The translations under genes were made by a program, and so were the position numbers. From Verticillium longisporum (taxonomy: Eukaryota; Ascomycota; Sordariomycetes; Glomerellales; Plectosphaerellaceae), in NCBI GenBank assembly GCA_019188255.1, contig JAETXT010000006.1:1488001-1552000 (forward strand): a stretch of 64,000 nucleotides of DNA, read 5' to 3'. Every line of letters starts with the position of its first letter. Within the stretch, counting starts at the first letter, position 1. Positions 22,233 to 33,095 of this stretch are shown here, piece after piece. The notes beneath the pieces were generated by a model that saw nothing but the letters and a program-made list of their open reading frames with translations, made no database searches and was not told the DNA's origin.

Positions 22233-24018
22233 TCAAGGGTCGTAGCCAATGAAATCGTACTCAAACGGAACGCCCTCAATCGCCTCAACATTGTGGTGGC
22301 ATGTGCCCCTTGTCCCGCATTGCTCTTCCTTCACAACACGAACCATCGCCATAGGGAAGTAACACCTTGGCACTTTGCCAGGACCCTCGCTGCTGAGGTC
22401 AAGGCTGTGGTCACCCTCGGCGTTGAAACCGCAGTCCATGATGGAGCGATAGTAAGCGGCACGATTGTCGAGACCGTACTGCGTCATCACGCTGTTGTGG
22501 AACTCTGGCAGCGGCTCGCGGTACAAGCTGACACGTTGGTCCCACTGCTGAAGATTGACGCAGTAAAACTTGTTCTCCCATACGATCCACTCGCGTCCGA
22601 TGATACCGTCGTAGCATTCCTGCTCACTTGGACGATGCTCGTTGAGGACGAGCACATAGTATGGATGGACGAGTGCTTGATGAGCAACTTTGCGCTCGAT
22701 GTTCTTGACTGCGTCCTGCACATGATCTGTGATGCCACTCGTGTGCAGATGTGCGAGCCAGATACCCGTGTTGAGGAACTTGGCTATGGGGAACTCGTAG
22801 CTGTCGTTTCTGGGAGCCGGAAGATTGGTGTAATCGTCGTCAATCTTAGATGCACCAAAGACGGCACGGAGGGTCTTCTCGAGGCCGTGCTTGGTCTGGA
22901 TGAAAGCCTTGCTGAGCTCGGCACTGATCTTCCCATTGACAGGCTCGTCTTCCTCTTTCTCGACCAGGGAAAGTATCTCGCCAATCATGGTGAAAGAAGC
23001 GCCCTATCCAATTAGAAGTCAGCAACGGGAGTGGAAGATGTGCTGTGCTCGTGTTGGAGAGTGCATCTGGCGTGAACTTACAGCTCCGGGAATAGGACCA
23101 AACCCGCCTCCAAGCATATTGAAGGCCGCAGCAACCCATGCAACCATGTCGTCGTCGGTCTCTGGCTTGCCGCCAATCGTGAGGATGATCTCATCAATAC
23201 GACCGCTGAGCTCGGTGACTTTGGCGTGCAGCTCGGTGTAGTAATGGTTGAAAACGGTGTACACGCCCTCGAGGGCTCGGAACTGCCAGTAGGCAGGCTT
23301 GAGGTCGTTGGAGTTCTCTGGCTTTTCGGCCTCGGCAAAGTATTGTGGGCAGTCCCAATTCTTCGTTGACTTGCAGGTCCCACCAAGCACGGTACAGGAG
23401 TCAAAGGCGGTCTTACTGACAGGGTAGAGTTCTCTCTCATAGCCCCCGTCTCCCATCAACCAATCCTTGGGTCCATCTAAAACAAGATTCTGCGGTCAGC
23501 ATCTATTCACTCAATCTTCCGAGCTATGATGAAGAGGCAACAACGCCAGCAACCTGGGCGCTCAAGAGCCAGGGTATCAGGACCTGAGGGAGGTATAAGA
23601 CCGATAGGGGATCGCCTATTATTTAATCGTAGGAATTAAGAAGAGAGGACCGAGCATAGTAAGGGAATAGTTATAAGAAAGGTTAATAGACTAAGATTTA
23701 GAGAAGGGCATCGATTATTCTATCTTCCTAGAGACCCCTAAGAGACTAATAGTTAATCCCTTTACTCGTTATATAAGACTCCTTAATATAGGGGTAGAAC
23801 TTACGCTGGCTAATCTTTGCCTATGAGTTCAATAGCTAGCTGCCGCCAATCTCCTCGTCCCAGAACTTGTAAGCACTCTCCTCCGTGCTCAGACTTGGCG
23901 GGAAGCACTACTTGTTCACGTCGTTAAGAGGATCGCCGGAACGCAGCGATATCTGCGGGACAGCATAGGCCTGGACCAAGGCAGCCTGCACAATGACATA
24001 CGCGATATCAGCCCTCAT
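22233..24018 (-). pseudogene. Secreted DUF7872-type protein gene, 459 codons, inactivated by three stop codons
   Basis: Exons are 24018-23805, 23476-23082 and 23003-22233, which join in frame to 460 codons including the stop. The start encodes a hydrophobic leader (MRADIAYVIVQAALVQAYA), so export is expected. The middle (DWLMGDGGYEREL, DSCTVLGGTCKSTKNWDCPQYF, AFNMLGGGFGPIPGA) resembles the fungal secreted family named DUF7872, whose function is unknown. Exon 1 contains in-frame TAG at 23910-23908, 23838-23836 and 23823-23821. By context these replace Gln and two Trp codons, exactly the CAG-to-TAG and TGG-to-TAG changes RIP makes. Exons 2 and 3 are clean. Intron 1 (23804-23477) is enlarged to 328 nt by a solo LTR. 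The gene is therefore judged dead, with damage confined to the exon beside the LTR. Confidence 0.78.
23575..23788 (+). mobile_element. Solo LTR (214 bp) of the gypsy family found at 32882-39999
   Basis: The sequence is the reverse complement of the LTRs at 32882-33095 and 39786-39999, with the same length and differing only by C/T and G/A changes. It lies in intron 1 of the DUF7872-type gene. Flanks are CAGGG (23570-23574) and TAGGG (23789-23793), a 5-bp target duplication in which one copy has a CA-to-TA change. No internal sequence remains, so it arose by LTR-LTR recombination. Confidence 0.93.
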
Positions 24019-25018
24019 GTTGAGATGATTTGAGACCACTCGAGTGAGATGAAGCGTTAAAGAAAGTTCTTGTAAAGGAAAGGGCAGGTATAAAATCGGC
24101 TTTTTTTCGAGTTTGTGATTAGATGAAACGACCAAGAAGAAAACGGGCCCGTGACGGAAGGAAAAGACAAAAAAAAAGAGGGAGACAAGATGAGAATGAT
24201 GATGAATCACTGTAGAAAATGAAATACTAAATGGTTTATTGTAGTATATTTCGGGGCCATCTACATCCTTTATACTTGGCGAGCAGAGTCTCTCTCCCAG
24301 GGCCCGCGAGAACACCCAAGGCCTTGTACAGCCAGCAGCTTGGTATTCTTGGCGCTAGAAGTCATTCTGCAAACTCATGTTTCTTCATGGAACCTGTATT
24401 TCCGAACTGGGCTACAGCACAGGGTTCTGCGCCCCAGAAGTCTCAGTCGCAGCCTTCTTAGATCGGGAACTCATCATGATTCATATCGAAAGGCTTAGCC
24501 TCTCGTAAGCCCCAGAGCTCAGCCCTGAACACAGCATCCAATCAGGGCGCCTTGACCCCTGTGTTGACCCCTGTGTCAGATATCTTGGCCGGCGCCTAAC
24601 CCATGGCTGCACATAAGCTGCAGAACATGTGCTGACTATTGTTTGGGGGAATCCCTGTCACTTTGGGGGCTCATGCACCATCAACGAACTGTAGCCACTC
24701 CACTAAATGCTTACAGCGGCAGAGCTGACCTGCTCTGCATACTTTGCACTGAAGGAATACCCTCAACCTTCTTCTCCTAAATTTGCGTATCGTAAGACAA
24801 AGTCAGGGCCTTGATATTGTACAGAGGTCATCTGATTATATAAGATTACAATCTATTGGATATGGAGTCGAAGCTTCACTGCCCTAACAACTATCGGAAT
24901 ACACGAGGGGCCAACCGTTGAGTCTCTAACCCCCGTAATGTTCGTGCATGACTAATATACGGCGCGTGGGTTGGAATAGCAAGCGCGCTCGTAAACTGTT
25001 ACATTCCTTCATCCTCAG
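24019..25018. other. Intergenic, no gene recognised
   Basis: This is upstream sequence of the DUF7872-type pseudogene and downstream of the phosphate permease. It has mildly AT-rich patches and a poly-A/pyrimidine stretch near 24100-24180. No coding motif was found. Confidence 0.5.
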
Positions 25019-27114
25019 TTAGGAACTAACATAGCCCCAGCGAGGAGCATTGATAATTATACCGCATAGTCCACCAGAGATTAAACCGGCAATAGGCAGA
25101 GTGAGTACCCACCCCCCATACACCCATGCAACCATACGCCAGTTGATAGATCTCCAGGTACCGGAACAAAGGCCAACACCGATCACACCACCGGTGAGAC
25201 ACTGGGTGGTCGAGACGGGAAGCTCTGTGGGTTTAGTCAGCGTCTGAAACTCTCCAGCAGTCAATAAGCCACTGAAAAATGACATGGGAAGGTCTTACTC
25301 AGCTGGGTAGCAAGAATGATGGTGCAGGTGGCGCCGAGCTCCATGGCGAAACCGCGCGAGGGAGAGTGGAGCGTCAGACGGTTACCGAGGTTACGCATGA
25401 TGTGATAGCCGTACGTCCAAATACCAATGGAGATGCCAACACCTCCGTAGACGCTGAGACTTTGTTAGAATTCTTTTCCTCACGGTTTGAGTCGGATGGG
25501 ATTATTGCAAGTCAGAGGTCGCGGTGCCGGGGATGTGGGCCGGGGATGTGGGCCCCGCGCGAATGAGTGCCGACGGCCCCGCCCCGCGCGCATGAGCGCC
25601 GACAGCCCCACCCCCGCGAAATCATTATGGGCATGGAAAAACTTACAGAATCCATGTGGGCACAGGGGATTTGGAACCAGCGATGGCGTTGGTCCTCCAG
25701 ATCTCGTAAATAGTAGCGAAAGGAGCGATGGCGTTGGCGACATCGTTGGCACCGTGGGCAAACGAAGCGACGGAGGCGGTCATGATCTGAAGGAAAGAGT
25801 AGAGGTACTCGGCGCGGTTATCAAAGTGAGAGACGTGCGAGTGAATCTCGTCGAGATCGCCGGAGAGCATGTTCTTGCGGCGCTGCTGCTTGTGGATGTC
25901 CTGATCAACACCACGGAGGAAGACCCACTTGAGACGCCAGAAGAGAACGGGGCCGGAGCTCCACTTGCCCTCAGGACGGGGACCGACAAGGCCAGCGGTG
26001 GGGCTCTTCTCATCGGTGAGATGGTTTTCGCGTCTGTCGACAGGAGCGGAGGCGACACGACCCGAGTCAACGTCCGTGACATCGTTGCCGAGGACCTTGG
26101 TCTCGCCAGTAGGGTTGGCTTCTTCGTCGGCGCTGTGACCGCCACCGGCACGCAGGGCGTTGAGCTCCTCCCTGGTAAGGTGACCCTCGTAGTAATCCTT
26201 GATGCCACCGCGGAAACCCTCAGGCTGGACAGGAGGCTCAGGACGGCGGAGCAGGAGGGGACCCATGGGAATGTGCCAGAAGCGAAGCTGCCAGTCGTCC
26301 TTGATGACAACGCGGTACAGCCAGGGGACGAAGAAAACGGCGACGAAGAGGGCGACACCGGAGCCGACACCGACGATAAGGCCGGCCTCCTCGGCACCAT
26401 TGAAGCCGGTCTCGATCGATCCACCCTTCCAGATAAGAAGCATGGTGATAAGAGACGAGGTCATACCGAAGTAGAAGGGCACAGTAGCGAGACCCTTGAT
26501 GACAGGGTTGTTGCGGACCATGACTGCGTACTTGGTTGCGAGGAAGATTATCGCGGCGAAGACTCCCGACAGACCAGGAGCGATGATCCATGCAAGGAAA
26601 ACCTGGATGACACCAGCGTTGATACCAGCATCAAAGTCGGCCCAGATGACGCCGTCAACGCCGACAGTCGCAACACCCATACCAATGATACCACCCATGA
26701 TAGTGTGGGTAGTCGAAACAGGGAGACCGATCTTGGTGCAGACAGTCAGGTAAAGGGAGGACGCAACGATGGCACAGACCATGCCGAGCATCAGCATAGC
26801 TGGGTTGTCGGCGAAGAGGTCGAGGTCGAGGACCTTAGTACGGATGGTATCGGCGACTCGCGCTCCGACACCGACGGCTCCAGCGAACTCTAGCACGGAA
26901 CCAAGGGCCATGGCCTGGATGTAGGTCACGGACCGCGAAGACACAGATGTGGCCCACGAGTTGGCGACATCGTTGGCACCTGGAAAAGAATCACACGTCA
27001 GGATAGCTTACCCAGGGAGTCACGAGAGCAAAACATACCAATATTCCAGGCGTCTAGGAACGCAAAGATGAAGCCTGCAGCCAGCAGATAGTCATACTGG
27101 TGAAGGGGAGCCAT
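25019..27114 (-). CDS. Na+/phosphate symporter, PiT/PHO89-like, 589 aa
   Basis: Plasma-membrane sodium-coupled inorganic phosphate importer. Exons are 27114-27039, 26979-25647, 25453-25299 and 25224-25019, all in frame. Two copies of the PiT signature are seen: GANDVANSWATSVSS near residue 27 and GANDVANAIAPFA in the C-terminal half. Each repeat also carries the LPVSTTH / LPVSTTQ motif. Hydrophobic segments flank a long hydrophilic central loop (roughly residues 290-430), as in fungal PHO-4/PHO89 proteins. Length is normal and no lesion is seen. Intron 3 (25646-25454) is 193 nt, long for this window, and holds GC-rich minisatellite units. E-box sites that could bind a NUC-1/Pho4-type regulator lie upstream. 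Confidence 0.93.
25526..25604. repeat. GC-rich intronic minisatellites in the phosphate permease gene
   Basis: Two exact tandem 13-bp units GCCGGGGATGTGG lie at 25526-25551. Two near-identical 24-bp units starting GCCCCGCGCG lie at 25552-25575 and 25581-25604. All are inside intron 3. Confidence 0.8.
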
Positions 27115-27261
27115 GTTTGGCAACTTTGGGTGTCTGAAGTCAAGAGAAAGTGATTCTCAGAGCCTTGTGGTAGGCAAGTGGCGAGGCCAGGCTGAGGTTC
27201 GGGGTGATGACTTGACTTGAGGGAGAGCCAGAGACAGCTGCAGAGAGAGACGAGCCACAGG

Positions 27262-27272
27262 ATATATATAAG
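27262..27272 (-). promoter_or_regulatory. TATA-like element of the phosphate permease gene
   Basis: On the minus strand the sequence reads TTATATATAT about 150 bp upstream of the ATG at 27114, in otherwise GC-balanced DNA. Confidence 0.45.
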
Positions 27273-27686
27273 GTTGAGTTGCATAGGAGGACATGCAAAG
27301 AAGCCAGCTCAGAACCATAATCTGCCTCGCTGAAAGTAACCTAAAAGACCGGGGCTGATCACGGCTCGGGGCTCGCCACGCTTGGCAGACTACCACGGAG
27401 GGCAAGATGATCCAACACTTTCCTCGATGAGCATCCCATTCGCAGTCTCTGCACCAGCGAGACCACCCTCCATCGCTCCGGTGTGGATGGGCAGAATATG
27501 GATCCTAGACGCCCTGCTTGCCAAGGACGGCCGACCTGCGTCTTTCGAGCATTTTCTGCATTCTGTTAGGTCTATTCGACGCCCACTGCTATCTGTGCGC
27601 ATCGACAGAGGAGTACCAAGATACCAAAAGAGGTGCCGCAGCGGTCGAGTTGGGAGGTGGCATGTCAGTGCCAAGAACAGTTAGCT

Positions 27687-27695
27687 CCCACGTGC
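27687..27695 (-). promoter_or_regulatory. E-box GCACGTGGG, candidate NUC-1/Pho4 site
   Basis: Read toward the permease gene the site is GCACGTGGG, the high-affinity form recognised by Pho4-type bHLH factors. It is 573 bp upstream of the ATG. Further CACGTG sites lie at 28102-28107 and 29052-29057. CACGTG also occurs elsewhere in the window, so only position and context support function. Confidence 0.4.
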
Positions 27696-29700
27696 AGGCC
27701 TGCCTCGATGGGCTTCGACGAGAGGTAGAAATGGGGACACGCGGTAGGACAAGCATGTGGACCACAGATCAAGGTTTGGGGTGTCCGACGACAGACATGA
27801 TGCGATGGGGCAAGGTGCCGGGGGGATACAACCTGGTGGTGAAGGTGGGGGAGCCAAGAGAACGTCTTACAGCGACTCATTGCTAGCAGTCAGCGCACAT
27901 GCAACGGAGACTCAGCTGGATTCGTAACCAGCAGGGCATATCCCTTGCCTCCACCCGTCTGGGTACAGTTGCTATACAGTCGTTGAAGTTAATGTGGAAT
28001 AGCAAAAGAGGTACAGTCGCGTTCCCGCGCCAAGGCGCCAAGGCGCCAAATGGCGAGTATCATATGGATTCTCAACATCAAATCAGAGAGCCGCAAGCCA
28101 CCACGTGCATCCAAAAGCAGTCGTGTGTCGTAACGACAGTTATCACTTGGTCGCTTATTGCTCGTAGCATCCTTGCCGGCCTCGCCTCTGTTCCCTTCAT
28201 CGTGATGGTTCGTGGGGCGCTTGGCGCCAGAGCATACTAAATTGCCGCCAAGACCCGCGGGTTTGGGAGCCTAAAGCCGTTCCAATGTTACGATCCAGGG
28301 GGCGACCACGCACGCCACGACCGGCTGCACCTTATCACATCACACCTTAATCTATTGGATGCGAAGGTTAATTCGCTAGTCCGATGGATTATTGGTATGC
28401 ATCGCGTGCCTCCTGGCTTGGACATCCAGCGCCCATCCCGTCGCTAGTCTTTCTACCTCTACTCCCGTGTCGCGGCTTGTAAGACGTCGTTTTCACCTGT
28501 CCGTATACGGCCGTGTTCTACAGAATAAAAATAAGTCTGTACCCTGCTGAGCTTTTTTGAAGCATGTATTTCTCATAGCTATAGCAGAAATCAGGCTGGC
28601 CGTACAGGTAGAACTGCGAAGGTGTGAAATACTTCACAAGCTGAGTGTGAGTTGTCTCATCATCACGCACACAATTGTCAACAAAATTCGTCTGATTGGG
28701 TAGCATACCCACACCTCATGTTTGAGCCTTCGAATGAAATCATGCAGAAGGCTTCTAGAAGTTCATCGAGACCTTTCAGCCCGGCTTGTCCAGGGACATC
28801 TATACTCGACCATCAGGGGTTTTCACAGGCCCTGTGGCGACGGATTCTGGCGACTTAGGTATCTTGGCGAGACATAATCAGGGGTGGTCTGAACCAAACT
28901 AAGATGCTTGTCCATCGGCCTTCGCCGATGCACACTTGGATACGACCTTGAACTTGTGCTCGGTACGCCGCCTTGTGCCGCCAGTTGATCCAGCTGTAGC
29001 TGCCTTCGTGTCTGGGCAGTACGTGATGCTTGAGATATCCCCAGAGAGCTCCACGTGCGTCGTTCTGCTGTTTCTGTTGTTTTGTGACGGCGCCGATTCA
29101 TCGAATGGTCGTTTCTAACGACAAAGCTTCTGGTCGACCTTTGGCAAGATGCTACTCTCGCGTGGCCAAAGACCTCATCGTGGGCCTTCGAACCCCAACG
29201 CTATATCCACGGAATTGAAACAAGCTGGGGAACTGTTGATGTCCTTGTTGTTGTTGAATCGTGATGCGATCTTGGCTGACAGCAAAAGAATGGCGGCTTC
29301 ATTGGACCTGCCAGTCTTTACATCAAGCGAGCGCCATCGGTGAATACCGTCGGACGAGATGGCATTCTGAGACCATGTCTATGATACAAAAAGATCGAGG
29401 GAAACTAGAATTGAAACACTGTGTAGGAAGTTTCTCGTATAAGGACAAGTTTGCAGGAGCGAGAGTGGCGATCGTGTCACTGGCATGATTTCATTTCTGA
29501 CGGGAGAGCTGTGGGCTGGACAGAGTTTTGTTGGATCCCATTCCAGGCTAAATGATCGCAATCTCGGATTCGTAGTCGCGAAAAATGCCGTCAACGATGA
29601 CCAGTTAAACCAAGAACGACTGCCAAGAACGCAGCTTGCTCAGATCAGAGCTATGCTATCCTACATCTCTTGTAATCCGTATGTTCCCGTACCCCTCATT

Positions 29701-31564
29701 CTAGTGTGAGCCGAAAAATCTAGAAGTCCCCACGCCACGAACTTCAACCCGGGTTTCGTACTTACAGCTGTTTTCAGGGCTTGGTCGAATGTCGATGATG
29801 ATCAGGTAAAGAACATCCTGAATCTAGGATTAGTTTGAATCGATAGGAAGGTCCATGGTTGACGCGTACCTTTTGGAAAAGACTTTTGAATCCATTTCCG
29901 GAATATTTACTGCCGCTCTCCTTCGCCCTCTTCTTCTCCAGCTCCAACTCCTTCTTCAGCTGCTTCTTCCTTTCCTTCTCTTCTTTTTTGAGCCTTTTGT
30001 TTCGGTCTTTCTCGGTCTCTTCCCCATGCTCAATTGTGGTTGCCATTCTCGTCTCCCGTTCGTCTCCAGTCCCAGACTTTTGCTGTTCCCCATCTGAATC
30101 CTGACTCGCTTGAACGAGCCCAGGTCCCGCAGCCGTTACTCGTCCCCTTGAAGACCATTTGCCAGCGGTTACAAAGGCAACGATGTCCCCACTCGAGGCT
30201 GGGTGATTTGGGTCTGCATATCGAGATTTGAACTCTGGCTTCGGCATTGATGCAGCAACGTTGAATTCGGGATTCTTCTGCATCCACTTGGCCTGCGCGC
30301 GCCTGTCAGAGAAGTTGTCGGCCCAAACTTCTCCACGATCGAATCCGCCCTTCGGCTTTCCGTCAGGCTTGGTGCACATGACAGCTTTTGTTTCGTCGGC
30401 CGAGGGAAAGACCAGTGGTGCGGGCTCAGGCCAATTGAATGCCCCCCGGCAAGGCTTCATGCGGTCCTGGATTTGCTGCTGGAGTTTGTTCACCATATCG
30501 TCTCTGGAGGACTTCTGCAGCATGGCCTTCCTCGCTTGTTGTATGAAGTCCGTCTCCGTAGGCGCCTCGAACATCTGGCCTTCGAAGTCAACAGCTGTCA
30601 CCAGCTTCTCCTGGCTCTCTGCGTCGGACCTCCAGGTGGCGCAAAAGCATGCAAGGCCTCGAGGCATGAAGAAACCGGCGTTAATGCGATCAAGGAACCT
30701 AGACGACCGATTGCGGCTGTCGGCCTCGAGTAGAGCATATGTGCCCACGTCCACGGCCAGCCCGATGAGTAGGGAAAATGGGTCAGGCGCAGCCTCGCCT
30801 GCAAAGCCCGCGAGGTTGATGACGTTCAGATATGGGTTTGGCTCAAGCGATTTGTTGAATGTGTCAATAAAGTCGAGAAAGGTTGCTTGATCGATGCCTG
30901 CGGTGTTGAGGACTGGTGCGTACGCTCTCACGAACCCACGCGCTCTGTTTTTGGGACGTCTCTGCGGCAACACCACTGCGGACGCCATTCGCTCGTGTGT
31001 AGTATCACCGCCCTCATATGGATGTCGCTTGAGAAATGCGATGGCTAGATCGGTTGACTCCTTCATGGGTGGGCCGGCGTCTTGTTCATTTTGTATCGTC
31101 TCATTGACTGTCGGCTGGCTCGCAGGCTCGCTCATGTCGACCAACGTAGCCTCGCTCTTAAAACGAGCTGCGTTTTGTGTCGTTTGTGATTCTTCATCCC
31201 TCCGCCAGATAGTCTCATTCGAATCCAGCGTTGATGACGTAGGTCCTGGCAATGCGGGCGCGCCACCATCGCGGAGGCCCGAGACGTCTGCTTTCATGTC
31301 CAGTGATTCGATGGTGGATGGGCTCCCTTGACTGTTTGAACTGACAGCCATTTGAAACTTCTTGTCCTTTCGATATTGAATTGCTTCTGAGGTGAAGCCG
31401 ACCACAGCTGCGGCCACGCGGACAAGACCGTCCACAGGATCGTCCTTATCGCCAAGGGGCTTGTCTGCCTTCTTCTTCGAACTACTACCCGTGATGTCTT
31501 TTGCAGCCTTCTTGGCCGCATTGAGGGCGTACTTTTTACCCTCATCTACCAGACTAGAAGTCAT
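29701..31564 (-). CDS. Unrecognised fungal protein, about 605 aa
   Basis: Not assigned to a named family. The model is exon 31564-29870 plus 29823-29701, with a 46-nt intron (GTACGCG...ACTAATCCTAG). The ATG at 31564 is preferred over upstream in-frame TTG. The N-terminus is a lysine/alanine-rich amphipathic helix (LNAAKKAAKDI), followed by a short hydrophobic VRVAAAVVGFTSEAI. The middle has a well-ordered region (LNVINLAGFAGEAAPDPFSLLIGLAVDVGTYALLE, then NAGFFMPRGLACF). The last 60 codons of exon 1 are Lys/Glu-rich and probably coiled-coil. There is no signal peptide. The 3' end is uncertain: a GTAAGT donor near 29766 could lead to another short exon. Codon use and the long single frame support a real gene. 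Confidence 0.7.
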
Positions 31565-32409
31565 GATGTTCAACCTGCAGTGTTGTGTCTGAGAAAAGGT
31601 GTGCCAATGCGATGCACGAACTGAGCGGCGTGGATAAATGTTGGAACTTGGTGCAAGATTAGAAGGGCAGATGAATCAAACATAGGGGGAGCGTTAATAA
31701 ATATCAGATCCAAGGCAGGCTATCAAAGATATCTTGAACAACAAATCGCCGTCCCAAAACAGCTTCAAGAATCGAGGGCGGGCGAGCGGTGCATCGGTGC
31801 CGATTGCTGGGCCTCGAAAGCGGAGTCCGCAGGTTGCGAAGCCCGAAGGTCCACGGATTGGAAGAGGACCCTGTGTGACACCTTTGGTAACATGATCAGC
31901 ATAGCCAAGATAAAGCGTAATCCTGCACCTCGACAGCACAGCCCCATTTCTGGCGAAGAGGTCAAAATAGAGGCAGTGCAGTGCGGTGTGGCGACAATTG
32001 GAGGGCACAATCGACAGGCCGCTCGGCAGGGCTGGATTCACATCCCGGGACTGCTGAGACTGGCCCCGCTACCGAACTTCAGTGTTCGAGGTCCGGGGCC
32101 GCAATCATCCCAAAGGCCAACACCGTCCAGTCACAGACCGCAACACAAATTCGCACCGACGAACGCTGGAAAACTTGGCTGAGAAGCGTTAAAGACTCGC
32201 CTGCCATCATTACGTTCTAGAGGCAGGATCGATATCATCGATATCATCGGCTGGTCCAGCAATCGACAGCACCCAAGCTTAATATGCCAAGCTTTGGGCG
32301 ATCGACGAGGATGAACTCTTTCCATTCGAGGGTGTTTCATTGCCCTGATCTAGACCATTGTACCTAGCTACATAAGTCCATGGTGATTGCTTACTGGACA
32401 AGTACATGA
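31565..32409. other. Intergenic, no gene recognised
   Basis: This lies between the start of the unrecognised gene and the stop of the alcohol dehydrogenase gene. It holds a short tandem repeat of ATCGATATC at 32228-32249. Open frames on both strands are short and lack motifs. Confidence 0.5.
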
Positions 32410-32881
32410 CTACTGATCAAATACAATGCCGAGCCTACCCGCCTGTTTTCCTGCCTCCATTGTATCAATCATGCTTTGGATGTCATTAATATCGTGATAA
32501 ACCACCACGTGAGACTTGATGTCATGCTTATGACTGAAAAGAATAGCCTCTGGCATGTTTTGTGGAATTCCACTGCTTTTGCCAGCAATGCGATACTTTC
32601 CCAAAGGAATATCGAGGGCCGAGATAGAAAGCTCGCTCTTAGGTATACCGGCAACCATGAGCAATCCATTGATGCTACACGGGTGCGTAAGTCCGTTAAC
32701 CAATACTCGATTTATCTTAATTGTACGAGATTGAATAGAGACCTACCGTAGTGTTTTAGGAGCGTCGCTATAGGCAATATTAGAGGCGCTGAAAATAGTA
32801 GCTGCGTAGCATCCGCCTTCCGTGAGTTCTAATTTCTTCGCCTCATAGTTAATTTCGGTCTTAGTATTAAAAGTAGCATCG

Positions 32882-33095
32882 TATTAAGGAGTCTTATACA
32901 ACGAGTAAAGGGATCAACTATTAGTCTCTTAGGGGTCTCTAGGAAGATAGAATAATCGATGCCCTTCTCTAAATCTTAGTCCATTAACCTTTCTTATAAC
33001 TATTCCCTTACTACGCTTAGTCCTCTCTTCTTAATTCCTACGATTAAATAATAGGCGATCCCCTATCGGTCTTATACCTCCCTTAGGTCCTAATA
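32882..33095 (-). repeat. LTR, left copy (214 bp)
   Basis: It begins TATTAAGGA and ends TCCTAATA. The expected TG...CA termini have become TA...TA, as RIP would produce. It differs from the right copy at only a few positions, all C/T or G/A. Confidence 0.92.

Larger units (their letters stand above)
27115..29700. other. Intergenic, 2.6 kb, phosphate permease upstream region
   Basis: No gene is recognised; the open frames are short and lack motifs. It includes a TATA-like element and three CACGTG sites listed separately. A small GC repeat (three CAAGGCGC-like units near 28029-28050) is also present. Confidence 0.5.

Noticed and set aside
22149..23015. 288-codon plus-strand open frame opposite the DUF7872-type exon
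   Set aside because: It is antisense to a recognisable exon with correct splice sites, and no family resemblance was seen.
25487..26893. 468-codon plus-strand open frame opposite the phosphate permease
   Set aside because: It is the mirror of a well-supported gene. Its Asp/Glu/Gly-rich composition arises from the complementary strand of GC-biased codons and it has no motif.
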